25,340 bases of DNA from Polychytrium aggregatum (lineage: Eukaryota > Chytridiomycota > Chytridiomycetes > Polychytriales): NCBI RefSeq assembly GCF_025602895.1, contig NW_026516537.1:1-25340 (forward strand). The letters run 5' to 3'. A model generated the notes under the pieces. The model saw only the letters and a program-made list of their open reading frames with translations, was not told the origin of the DNA and ran no database searches. Both the position numbers and the translations under genes were made by a program. Shown in pieces: positions 1 through 10,000 of the stretch (within the stretch, counting starts at the first letter, position 1; every line of letters starts with the position of its first letter).

Positions 1-2853
1 TCCGAAGCGACGATCTCGAAGATCTCAACTCCAGCTCAAGGTCCGAGCCTGCAATCCCAGCAAGCGCCGCAGACGAGTCGGAAACGCTTCCACCCCTGCC
101 CCGTGCTCAACTGGGCTTCAAGGTCTCTGCCTCGCCTATAATCATGATCCAGTTTTCGGACTGTGGCTTGTACATGGCCGCGGCGGACGGAAGCCACGCC
201 GTGATTGTGTTCAAGTATGAGAGCCTGGTGTTGCCCGGCGGAGAAACCGGTTCACGCTGGAGCTATATTGGAAAGTGTCGCTCTCATTTCAAGCAAGTCA
301 TTGGTGAGCATCGCAAGCGCTCGGTAGCCCGGTGAATCGGTGATTCGATTTGCTGCTCGGATTTGCATGTTGCCACGGATCATTTCCAGCTCCGATCACC
401 TGGCTTACCATGCCCGTGCTTGCTCCCAGGTTTGATCTTCCTCCCATCATCGGAGACCAACAAGACGCGGCTGCTGTCGTTCTCCAAAGATAGACATGTC
501 GTCGAGTACGATCTGGACGGGGCCTCCATCACGGCTGGGCTGCCTCTAAAGGTGAGTGAGCCGGCGACGTATGAAACACTGGGACTGGTAATTCGGGCCC
601 TTGCTCGACAGTCCCGATAAAGTACTACACACTCACGTGCTCTACATTGGTTTCCATCCAAAGCGGACCCAATCTTTGGCGCTGTTCACTCGCTGACTCC
701 ATTTGTTCACCCATCTGTTCACCTGCAATGCCTCCAGTCCATCAAGCGAATTGAACAAGCCAGTCGACCACTGGCGGTCACACTGGGCCCAAAGCCCAGC
801 CAAGAGGGCGCCGAGCAGTTCATACTGACCGTCGACTCGGACTACAAGTTCAAGTACTACAACTCCACGACCCAACTCTGCCGCCAGACCAGTCTCGGCC
901 CCACGTATGCCGGTCCGGTATCCAGGTATGACGTTGTAGCCGCTCGATGCTGTTTCGTCTGCGAATGCACATAGCATTATTTTTGCCCATGTTGAGTGAC
1001 TGCGGCAAAGAAACGGGTCGGACGGACAAACTGAAGTCGCGGCGATAAAGTAACTCGGCTCGGTGATTCGCTGAGGGTGCTATAGTTTGCTGCCATTGTA
1101 TCAGGGCGACGATGGGGCTTGCAAGTATATGGCGTTTGCAGCGCAAGAAAAGGTAAGCGATGGCATACCCCGGTCTGAGCTGCTTGCCAAGCACTGCTGC
1201 CTCTGGAGCTTGGCGATTGATGCGTGTTCGGTCTTACTCGACAGATCATTGGGGTCATCAAGTTTCCCCTCGATGGCAATCCATTCCGCTCCATGGGTGT
1301 TGTCGGGCATCCCGGAGAGGTTGGTTTCTGCCCTCTTGGGGCACACCTGGGTTCATGCCATACTCTGCCTCTGTAGCATGTCGCGTCTGGCCACTGACTC
1401 GGCTTCAAAACTGGGGCGACTGTGGCGGGGTCAATGGTAGATCTCCAATATCTGCTGCTCCTATGATGGAAACTTTATCTTCACTTCTGGCGGAGAAGAT
1501 GCCACTGTCTACATGTGGAGCATGGACGCATCTGTTCTCGAGTCTCAGGTAATTATGGGTGGAAGAAACCTCGAGCCCTTCCTGAACCTGCTCGACCCAA
1601 GCGGCCAAGGCATCGGAGGAGCCATCTACAAGGAAATGGAAGACTATTTCTACTATGCCCAGCTTCGAAGGTTCGTCGGTCGCAGAACCGCAATACTGGG
1701 GTCAGAGCTGCGAGAGGGAACATTGCTAGTCTGCGGTCGGCACATTGTTGATGTGCCCATGCTGAGGAGATCCTGGGGAAGGGTGGTGGCGCAACCCACC
1801 GAACCCAATTCAACCTAACTACAAACCCATTGCAACTGGCCGCCCCTGCAACGGGCGAACGCATTGCCTCAAACACAGCCAAGGAGAGGGACACACCAAA
1901 GACCGAGTCATTGATGAGAATGTCAAGATCAGTGAGGTCCCGTCGATCATGCAAGCGATGGGCTATTATCCGTCGTCGCTCGAGATCGACGACATGCTGA
2001 ACGAGATCCGATACTCTGGGCTCTCTGGGTCGGGCCCAATCAAAAATGACATTACGTTTGAGGACCTGATCAAGCGTTAGTATCAGTGCCCACTTTGACT
2101 CCCCCTCCTCGAGGATCACAACCGGACGTGGTGCCAGATCGGCTCTGTCTGGCTCTGGGATTTGAATGTGCGGCGGTGCTTGGGCTCTAGGCCTGCGTGG
2201 CATCAAATTCGCACTGCGCCAGCGGCTGGTGAATCCCTTACCCGCATAGTCTCGTATTGTCTCGTACTGTCTCGTATGTCGACACAGCGACTAATCCAGT
2301 GTGTCTCTCGTTCTCCACCCTATTTTGTGCTGCAGTCTACATTCAATCACCGGCCCGGTCGCAGATCACACTTTTGCCCAAATCGAATCCGCTCTGGCTG
2401 TGGCCCACCGTCTTGAGCCGGGCGAGCCCGCGCCTAGCGGTCCGACTCCCAAACTCGGGCCGACCGAAAAGATGTCCAAGTTTGCGCTCATGGCTCTTTT
2501 GCAACAGTATGGTGAGTAGAGTGGATCGGAAGGAAGGGGAGGGAGATGGAAGACATGCAGCTGGTTTCCATCTGCAGTGATTGCTCGTGCCTCGCTCTTT
2601 GCTCTTTGATAAAGCTCATATATCCACCGACTTCTCGTGCACAGGCGAACCCATGTCGATGGAGGATTTTGAGGTGGCCATGAATGCTCTGCTCATGAAC
2701 ACTGACTACGACGGGCAGCTCCCCGACCTCTTTACGGCCCCCGAGTTTATCGGAGGCATCCTGGGACTGCAGCCCAAGGACGAGGTTGAGGCAAATGATG
2801 ATGAGGAGGAGGTCATCAGCGAAGCCTTCCGAACCTCTTGCCCACGGCCGTGA
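1..2853 (+). CDS. CFAP251: CFAP251 (WDR66), cilia- and flagella-associated WD-repeat protein, 3' part
   Basis: Partial: the N-terminal WD repeats lie upstream of the window. Inferred exons: <3-303, 430-551, 738-925, 1086-1152, 1245-1319, 1441-1670, 1879-2075, 2336-2511 and 2645-2853. All but one junction keep phase. Matches to the WDR66 C-terminal half are clear: YIGKCRSH, TRLLSFSKDRHVVEYDL, CRQTSLGPTY, FTSGGEDATVYMW (a WD blade), MEDYFYYAQLRSQG across the 1670/1879 splice, then an EF-hand-like tail with GYYPSSLEIDDMLNEI and EPMSMEDFEVAMN. In known organisms CFAP251 belongs to the calmodulin- and spoke-associated complex at the base of radial spoke 3 in motile axonemes, so it implies a flagellated stage. 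The joint between 2075 and 2336 does not keep phase (see findings). The protein ends in an acidic stretch and a TGA at 2851-2853. Confidence 0.9.
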
Positions 2854-2986
2854 CCTCCTAACCAGCACGCAGACAGTCGACGTCGTTGGTGGCGCTCCGC
2901 CCAGATCCACATGTTTACTGCATGTCCAAAACGGAACGGGAAACCATATCGGTCGCCATTTCCTCTGTGCTCTCGTGCCTTCAGGG

Positions 2987-2992
2987 AATAAA
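2987..2992 (+). terminator. Poly(A) signal AATAAA of CFAP251
   Basis: A perfect AATAAA lies about 135 nt after the CFAP251 stop codon, on the same strand. It sits 10 nt from an opposite-strand AATAAA, consistent with the convergent gene order. Confidence 0.6.
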
Positions 2993-3002
2993 ATGGAATG
3001 AG

Positions 3003-3008
3003 TTTATT
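3003..3008 (-). terminator. Poly(A) signal AATAAA for the PIAS-like gene
   Basis: TTTATT on the plus strand reads AATAAA on the minus strand, about 300 nt past the preferred stop of the SUMO-ligase gene. It would lie only about 35 nt past the alternative stop at 3044. Confidence 0.5.
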
Positions 3009-3303
3009 ACTTCAGCTCCTTGATACAGCATAAATGACACCAGTCATTTGGATATCCTTGGACGCACTGATCGGGTGTCTGGCATAGTGTATGATCTGAG
3101 GTGGAGCAGATTACGGACAATTTGTTCTTGACAGGACCAAGATGGCTTCCCAAAGCGCCCCCCAGTTAATCCAGAAGACACACCGATCCATCGGGGTTGA
3201 TAGATACTTGAGACAATCCTTTGGTAGAGGCGTCGCTGTCGATAATGATGAGAAGCTTGCGTGTCCAAAGACAGGGTTCGAGGGACTGAGCCACCAAGGA
3301 TAT

Positions 3304-5818
3304 TCAGAAGGGAGCCGTGGCGATGAGCACGGCGTCCTGCATCGCTCGAATCACAAATCCTACAGGACCAACCGCGTCCGCCAGGTTTCGAATGTGATCG
3401 ATACAAGTGGCGTTGCTAGCCCATAACAGTCCTGGGTCGGGACTTACCTCGAGCGTGATGGGATTGCGGCAGACTGGACACTTCCATCGGCAGTCGCCGA
3501 TGCTCATCCGCAAGAGATTCTGACGTAAGAGAAAGGACGCTGTTTCAGATTCGAATGAGGCTGTATTTGCCCACAGCGCGCGCATGTGGAGCGAGTCGGC
3601 TCCGAGGAAAGGGCGCTCGTCAATGCTCTGCGCCAGAAACGTGTCCGAGGAGCAGCGATGCCGGGTGATCAGTTCTGGGCAGGTCGTCGGCAGAGGTATG
3701 GATCGTACCAGCAAATCAAAGGAGCCCTTATGCTTGCACAGAGTGCTCTTGCCCGGGTGCTCCATCCGGGTCATGGAAAATGGACAGCGGAGCGAAACCG
3801 TCTCGACACCAGCCAACAGTGCATCTCCAGAGCCCGGCTCGGCTCCATTGCTCGCTCCAGCGGGGATAAGAGGTCCTGTTGCATGCGCGATCAAAGAGAG
3901 GACGAACTCAGTAGCGAGTACCAGCAACCCACGAACTACTTCGGTCTCTCCTTTAGCTTTTGTCTATGCATCACTTTGATTGGAGCGTATCTGAAGCGAT
4001 GTGACTCGGCCAGTCTTCATATTCAACACGGTCGCAGAAGTGTCTGTCAGTCACACCATCGCGCAATGCTGAACCCAACCATGCTCACCATCGAGATCGG
4101 ATGCGACCAAGTTATCCAAAGCATCGAGGTAGACGGGGAGGCGGGCTTCGGCAGCTAGTTCGTGTTCTTGGTACAAACCTTGGGTGCAAAGATTATTCGC
4201 ATGAGACACAGAAATGAGTTGCGTGACGATGCAGCTGAGAGCCAGACGCAACCTCGCTCAGCAATGCAGGGCAGACTGACTACGCACATCGGAAGCTGGT
4301 TGGCGTTCATATCTAGATTCGTCGCAGAGCCAGGCGGGACTGACTTGGCCACTTACCAGTGATGCCGCGGCGATTCATGTACTGTCCATAGATACGACAG
4401 AGCAGCTCATCGGCGGGCAGCTTTTTGACCAGCTGCAGAACCAGCCAACCGCCTTCGGTTGCGTTGCGGGATGCGTAGATCACCAAGTTATGCACGGTGG
4501 TCATAGCCGGCTGGTTCATACCAACGAGATAGGTCGTCAGGTCGTAGTACGGAGTCGAGCCTGGATTGGTGCAATAGTGCTGTTGTGTTGGAATGCCGAG
4601 ATTCGTGTTAGTGTCGGTCGGAAGTGCTCTGTCGGGCAACATGTAGATGAACAGGCAAATAATCAAGTGCACATCGCCGTCGTTGGGGCCCAACCTTGCG
4701 CACGTCGACTTCGTTGCCATCCAAAAACAGGTGTTCGATAAACAGTTGCTCGTCAGACACCAGATCGACTTCGGCTTGCTCTATCTGGTCGCTGAGCGGG
4801 GGTTCGAAGCCGCCCCAGTTGTTGGAATATGCCAGCAGGTGAAGCATATACTCGCTAGCGTACACCGATTCTATCTGCGGCCGACCATGTGGGTTTCTGT
4901 CATCGATGCAATATAGTGCAAATAAGGAAGCTGTGGTGATGACGTTGTCGTGACGGAGCCCTTGGACTGCACCCAGTGAACAAAACGATGGCGCCTGTTG
5001 TCGAAGCGAATCGGCGAGACAATCGATGTCGGCGCGCGGTCTTCGCATTGTCGCCGGCGATACTCACAGCTTTGATTTCCAGTCCTCCAGCAGCGTGAAT
5101 GAGTGATGGTGTTCGTTGAGACTTGCGTCGCTCGGGCCGCCGATCGGCAAAGATATGATTTCCTCGACGACCTGGAACAGCAAATCGTCCGGCCTTGCAA
5201 TGGCCCGCTCGAACTCGGCCGACCTTGGCCGTCCGAACGGATCTGGATTTAGGGTGTCGAGGGCCTCGAACGATACATCTAGACCCAATAAATCGGTGCT
5301 GAAGGCGGGGTCGTCTATTGGATTCGAGCCTGGCGAGCCTGCCGCCGAGCTGACAGGACTGCCATAGATACTGGAGCTCGAGGGATCCTCGAATGGATCT
5401 GACCCTCCAGGATCCTGGAACGGATCCGGACTAGCCGAATCTGAAGAGCGAGGCAAGGGTGTTGGGCTGCCAAGCGGGCCGTCTTCGACGCCGGCGGTTT
5501 TGTCTTGCAGGGAATCGAGAGACCTTTCTTCCCGCACAGCTGTTTCCGAGCGGCTGGGGGGCGGAGAATCCCGATGCTGTGGCGGCACGATGCCATCAGC
5601 GAGCATGGTCGATCCAGCATCCTTGAGCGTGCGAGAGCCAGGTTGGGTCATGGAGACATTGATAGGATTGGCCTGACCCGCCGAGAGATTGCCTGCATCG
5701 TCGGCGCGGATGCTGCAGCAGGAAACAAGCCGGTCAGTCGAGCCGTCGGGCGTGGGCGGATCTTCCTCCAAAAGGACTGTCGTAGCAAAGGTTGCAAGAG
5801 CTTACTTGTCGGCGGCAT
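3304..5818 (-). CDS. PIAS/Siz-type SUMO E3 ligase (PINIT + SP-RING)
   Basis: Inferred minus-strand exons: 5818-5806 (doubtful), 5776-5068, 4994-4973, 4874-4695, 4579-4357, 4178-4089, 3875-3709, 3519-3448 and 3336-3304. Joined, they give 1509 nt or 502 aa in frame. The first 240 or so residues are Ser/Pro/Asp-rich and probably disordered, with three DPF motifs. A PINIT domain follows (NPGSTPYYDLTTYL, LVLQLVKKLPADELLCRI). The SP-RING is VSLRCPFSMTRMEHPGKSTL, then CKHKGSFDL, then WKCPVC, with the spaced Cys/His residues that bind zinc. Such proteins bring SUMO-loaded Ubc9 to nuclear substrates. I see no N-terminal SAP domain, which PIAS and Siz proteins normally have. The start is weak: the ATG at 5818 needs a 29-nt intron, otherwise a later Met is used. 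The 3' end is also uncertain, since another acceptor at 3415 would read to a stop at 3044. The domain call is firm; the ends are not. Confidence 0.85.
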
Positions 5819-6393
5819 GGTCTCCAGACTCTTGTTTGAGTCGCAGACGCTTCGAGCGGGTCAGCCGTTGTCGATCGCCCGAGCTCGGTGGTGAGAGGGG
5901 GTCGGCGCCAGGGCAAGGCGGCGGCAGTGCATCCCGAGTCCTTTTGGTCATCTTCGGCCGCTCGTGGTCGGCAGGGCCGCAGATGTGTTTGGGTTTGCGA
6001 GCAGATGAACAGCAGAGCCCGGCGCGCCAATCGGGACGAGGTGTTGGCGGGACATTGGTACGATCATGCCGACCGGATGGTTGCCGGACCGATGGGGAGC
6101 ATGACCAGCAGCATAGCCATCGCTGGCAAACGGAGATCGACCAGCAGTCGGGTGGCTCCGTTCAATTTCCACCGAGGGACAATGGCTGACTACCATGTTT
6201 GCTGTTGGGCGATCAGAATGGGTATCAATTCGACAGGACGGCGGTTCAGCATGCACATAGCGGGCGACGACAAGGCACGGACTATCCGGGCTGATACCCA
6301 GATGACCATCCACATACCGCAGAGATACCGGAAGGGGGCCGGTATACCGACTTGGAAGGGTATCTCGAGTCGCAATCCTATCATTCTCTGGGC
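5819..6393. other. Divergent intergenic spacer
   Basis: About 575 bp between the start of the SUMO-ligase gene (-) and the TATA box of the small gene at 6493 (+). It is open in several frames because of its high GC content, but I see no family motif, splice pattern or repeat. It most likely holds the two divergent promoters. Confidence 0.5.
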
Positions 6394-6400
6394 TATAAAA
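6394..6400 (+). promoter_or_regulatory. TATA box (TATAAAA)
   Basis: TATAAAA lies 93 bp upstream of the ATG at 6493, a suitable distance for a start site near 6425 and a 5' UTR of roughly 70 nt. Most genes in this window lack such a clear box, so the small gene downstream is probably strongly or conditionally expressed. Confidence 0.65.
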
Positions 6401-6492
6401 GCTGGGCCCTCCAGGCCAGGCCCCAAGCAAGCCCATCCCTCGCATCAAGCTTTTGTCTCGGTATCCTCGTTACTCGAAAGCAACATTTGAAA

Positions 6493-6780
6493 ATGGGCCA
6501 CAGCTTCAACGGCGACGGCGACAGCGAGCTGACCTTCTCGACTGCTCACGATATCCACAAGGACGGAAACGGTACTCTCCGCCTCTATGCCGAAAATGTT
6601 GGCCAAGACGAACTGCACTTTGCGTCCATCAACGGCAGTGGTGATGTCTACCTGAATGGATTTGGAAAGGTCGTTATCGACAACAAGGACGGTCAGGGCA
6701 GCGTCTACTTCTGTAACGGCAGGCCGCCCTTGATTCGAAACAGGAACGGCGCTGGAAGTGTCCAGCGCAAGGAATGGTAG
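6493..6780 (+). CDS. Small Gly/Asn-rich beta-repeat protein, 95 aa, unknown
   Basis: An intronless frame of 95 codons starting MGHSFNGDGD. I chose the ATG at 6493 because an in-frame ATG at 6352 lies upstream of the TATA box. I do not recognise the family. From about residue 24 to 90 it alternates short beta-prone strands with G/N/D turns: GNGTLRLY, DELHFASINGSG, DVYLNGFG, KVVIDNKDGQG, SVYFCNG, RNGAGSV. The period is about 11-16 residues, which suggests a small beta-solenoid or beta-roll. There is no signal peptide and no membrane segment. One Cys is present. The H after G2 argues against N-myristoylation. The codons are dominated by G- and C-ending forms (AAG, AAC, GTC, CTG), as in the conserved genes nearby. 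Confidence 0.7.
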   Translation: MGHSFNGDGDSELTFSTAHDIHKDGNGTLRLYAENVGQDELHFASINGSGDVYLNGFGKVVIDNKDGQGSVYFCNGRPPLIRNRNGAGSVQRKEW

Positions 6781-7065
6781 CGAGGAACAAGCAAGCCCTC
6801 GCCGAAGGAACAGTGCCCAAACATGCAGCTGTGTTTTATGTACTTGACAAGCTTGTGTGAACAAATACACTCTCACCCATCACTTGAGTGGCATCACAAT
6901 TCCTGTACTCTTGATAATTTTGGGATTACAGTGCAATCTACCACCGCCCACATCTCAATGTTGGATCAATCGTGTTCAGTGTCTGGCAGTCCAACAAGAC
7001 TCGGCCGCAGAACGGAAGGGCAGCGAGACGACACTGATCGATCGGTCAGCCCAGCCAGCACAACA

Positions 7066-10000
7066 TCAGTGGCGGCCGGTGCGGGTGAAGGGACGGACAT
7101 CGGGATACTCCTCGTCCTTGAGCTCGGTCTCCGCCGCCGTGGGCTGGTCGAGATAGGACACCCGATCCAAGTGGAAGAGACTCTTCCTGACGACCAACTC
7201 GGGCGAGGGACACGGCGTCGGGTAGATCGAGCGAGTGTTGGTGTTGTCGACCCTGAAGGACAGGTCCATCAGCATCCGCATGAACGCAAGCAGGGCGTGG
7301 TTATCGGGCGATGGGTTGCGCCAGATGACTGTCCTGAACTTTTCGCGAGTGTCCTGCAGGACAGTCCAGCCAGCGGAATCGGCGATCTCAAAGACACGCT
7401 TCTCGGTGATGACACTGTGAGTGAGTGAGTGAGTGAGTGAGTGAGTGAGTGAGTGAGTGAGTGAGTGAGTGAGTGAGTGAGTGAGTGAGGGGTGGTTGCG
7501 ATGGCCAACGATGTCCGCCATCAAACATGTCCATCTGCGACCCACTCAATACCAAGCACAGCATCGACTGACACCCACACTCCACTCACACTCACACTCC
7601 ACGCACTCCTCACCTGTGCTCCGAGTCGCTGATGTGGAACACAAACTTGGACAGCGCCTCCTCCGAGCTGACAATCTCGGCAATCACCTTGGCAACATGG
7701 TCGACTGGATCCATGGTCCAAGTGACGGGACTGGCGTTTGCCGGGCAAATGCCGAGCTTGATGCATCCCTCGATGTATCGCCAGATATAGTCGTCTGTGT
7801 TGCACACTGGAGGATGGAGTGAACAGGGTGAGAAACAGTGTCGGTCGATGGATGGGTGTCGCTTGACAAACAAGATCATCAACCCATGGTCAAGTCGAGG
7901 GAACGAAGGAGGGAATCTCCACCACATCACACACCACCACATCACACACCACCACATCACACATCACCACATCACCACATCACCACATCACCACACCACC
8001 ACACCACCACATCACACACCACCACATTACACATCACCATACCACCACACCACCACGGCTCACCTCCGTATCCGCTGTCGCCAGCAATCATCGCTGGCCG
8101 AATGATGGTTGCAGGCACTCCCCTCGATCGTGCCTTGTTGATCAGCTGCTCAGAGACCCACTTGGTCTGCGAGTAGCCGCCCGACAGGTTCCAGTTGGAG
8201 TACATTTTCTCCTCGAGCGGCTTGTCGGAGCCCTTGGCCATGGCAATCGTCCCGATGGTCGAGATGTAGTGCACCACCTTGAGATGGTGCGTCGTGGCCA
8301 GCTGCAGCACCGTCACCGTGCTGAGGACGTTTGTTGCCTTGAGCTCGTTGTAGTTGTAGAGCCAGTGCACCTCGGCGGCGTTGTGCACAATCATGTCGGT
8401 CTCTTCGCAAATCTCCTTCCATCGCTCGTCCGAGAGTGCCCATCGCTCCTTGGAAACGTCGCCGCGCAGACCAACCCACCGGTCTCGCACGTCATACCAC
8501 GGATCGTTCTTGTTCCGCGATGCAATCACCAGCCTCGAGGCGTTGGAGTAGGTGCGGAGGAAGGCCAGTTTCTCGGTCTCGGTTCGTGCCAGGCAGTAGA
8601 TCTTGGCCCGAGGGAACTTGTGTGCCAGCTCAAAGATCAGGAATGCTCCGAGGAAGCTGGTTGCACCCGTCAGGACGATGCCGCGGACCTCCTTGGGATA
8701 GACAAACGGAGGGAAACCCTCGGCCGTCACACTCGCATCGTCGAGCTTGGCAGCCTCGGCAGCCAGATCGATTGTCGGCGGAATCACCAGCTTGTCGTCG
8801 AGAATGTCGACGACCAGCTGGGCGGCATCCTTGGGACTCATGCTGTTCGACAGCAGGATCATTGGCGAGATCTCGACACCGTACTCCTCCCTGATGGCGA
8901 GAGCCAGGCGGCCGATGCTCAGCGAGTCAAAGCCGACACCGCCAATGTAAAAGTTGCGGCCGTAGAGACCGGGGTTGTCCAGGATCTGGCTGCTGAACTC
9001 GGAGATCTTGAAGGCAATCTTGGTCAAGAACGTTCTGGTGACCATGAGGGGCGGGTAATCGACCGCCTGGCCGTACTGCTCGATGTTCTCGGCGATGCGC
9101 TTAAGCTTCTTGAGATCGACCTTGCCCGAGTCGTTGAAGGGGAGCTCGTGGAGCCTGAGGCAGTTGTGGATGGGGACCTTGGAGACGTTCAGCAGCAACA
9201 ACATGTCCTCGACGACTCGAATGATATCGGCCGAGATCAAGTCGGGATTGGATCCTTTCTGAAGGACGTAGAGCAAGATGATCTTCCTCTCGGAGGTGTG
9301 GATGAAGTAGCAGTCGGCAATGACCTGGGACAAGTGCTTGTGGACAAGCTCCCTGAGGTAGTTCAGGTCGACATAGACACCGTTGACCTTGATCTTCTGG
9401 TCGAATCTGGAGGGTGAGGTGTGAGGTGTGAGGTGTGAGGTGTGAGGTGTGAGAATGAGAGTGATAAGTATCCAGCGAGCAAAAGGATCGGAACCAAGAG
9501 TGTGGATGGCAGTTCTCATGGATCAAGCACACAATAGTCGCCATACTCACCTTCCAACGACACTGAACTCCTTGTCGCTGACCATCTCGACCCAGTCCAT
9601 GGTGCAGACTCGGGGCGAGCCATCCACGAGGAAGCCGAAAGTCGACAGCTTGTCGTTGGGATCGGCGTTGACAAAGCTCGGATGGTCCTTGGCAGGATGC
9701 TCGGGATCGACGGCAAAGACCAGGATTCCGCTGCTGGAGTACCGTGGATCGATAATCTCGCCTTTCTCGTCAAAGAGAAGGCAGCGCACGCCAGGTTTGG
9801 CCAACTTGTAGACCAACTTCTCTGGAACGGGATTATCGGCCGGGATCCTCAAAAATGAATGTGCCCCAATAACTCCTGTCTGATGAAGAAACTTCGGTCA
9901 ATAAATGCCCAGCTCATTGATGATGCAAACCTAGTGACGTGGACTGTACCTCACTCGATCCATAGGCTGACTGAATCTCGGTGTTTGGGAACCTTTCCTT

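Noticed and set aside
4795..4820. tRNA-like T-loop (GGTTCGAAGCC)
   Set aside because: It lies within an exon of the SUMO-ligase gene and has no matching acceptor stem, D-loop or anticodon arm around it.
5069..5771. A start of the SUMO-ligase gene at 5771
   Set aside because: That codon is TTG, not ATG. The frame upstream reaches a stop, so the start must come from an upstream exon or a later Met.
6352..6492. Upstream in-frame ATG for the 95-residue protein
   Set aside because: That extension would include the TATA box itself. The ATG at 6493 fits the promoter spacing.
8269..9417. A 382-codon plus-strand open frame
   Set aside because: It is exactly antisense to the largest exon of the reductase gene, whose motifs (GFDSLS, TGATSFLG, YSQTK) fix the coding strand.
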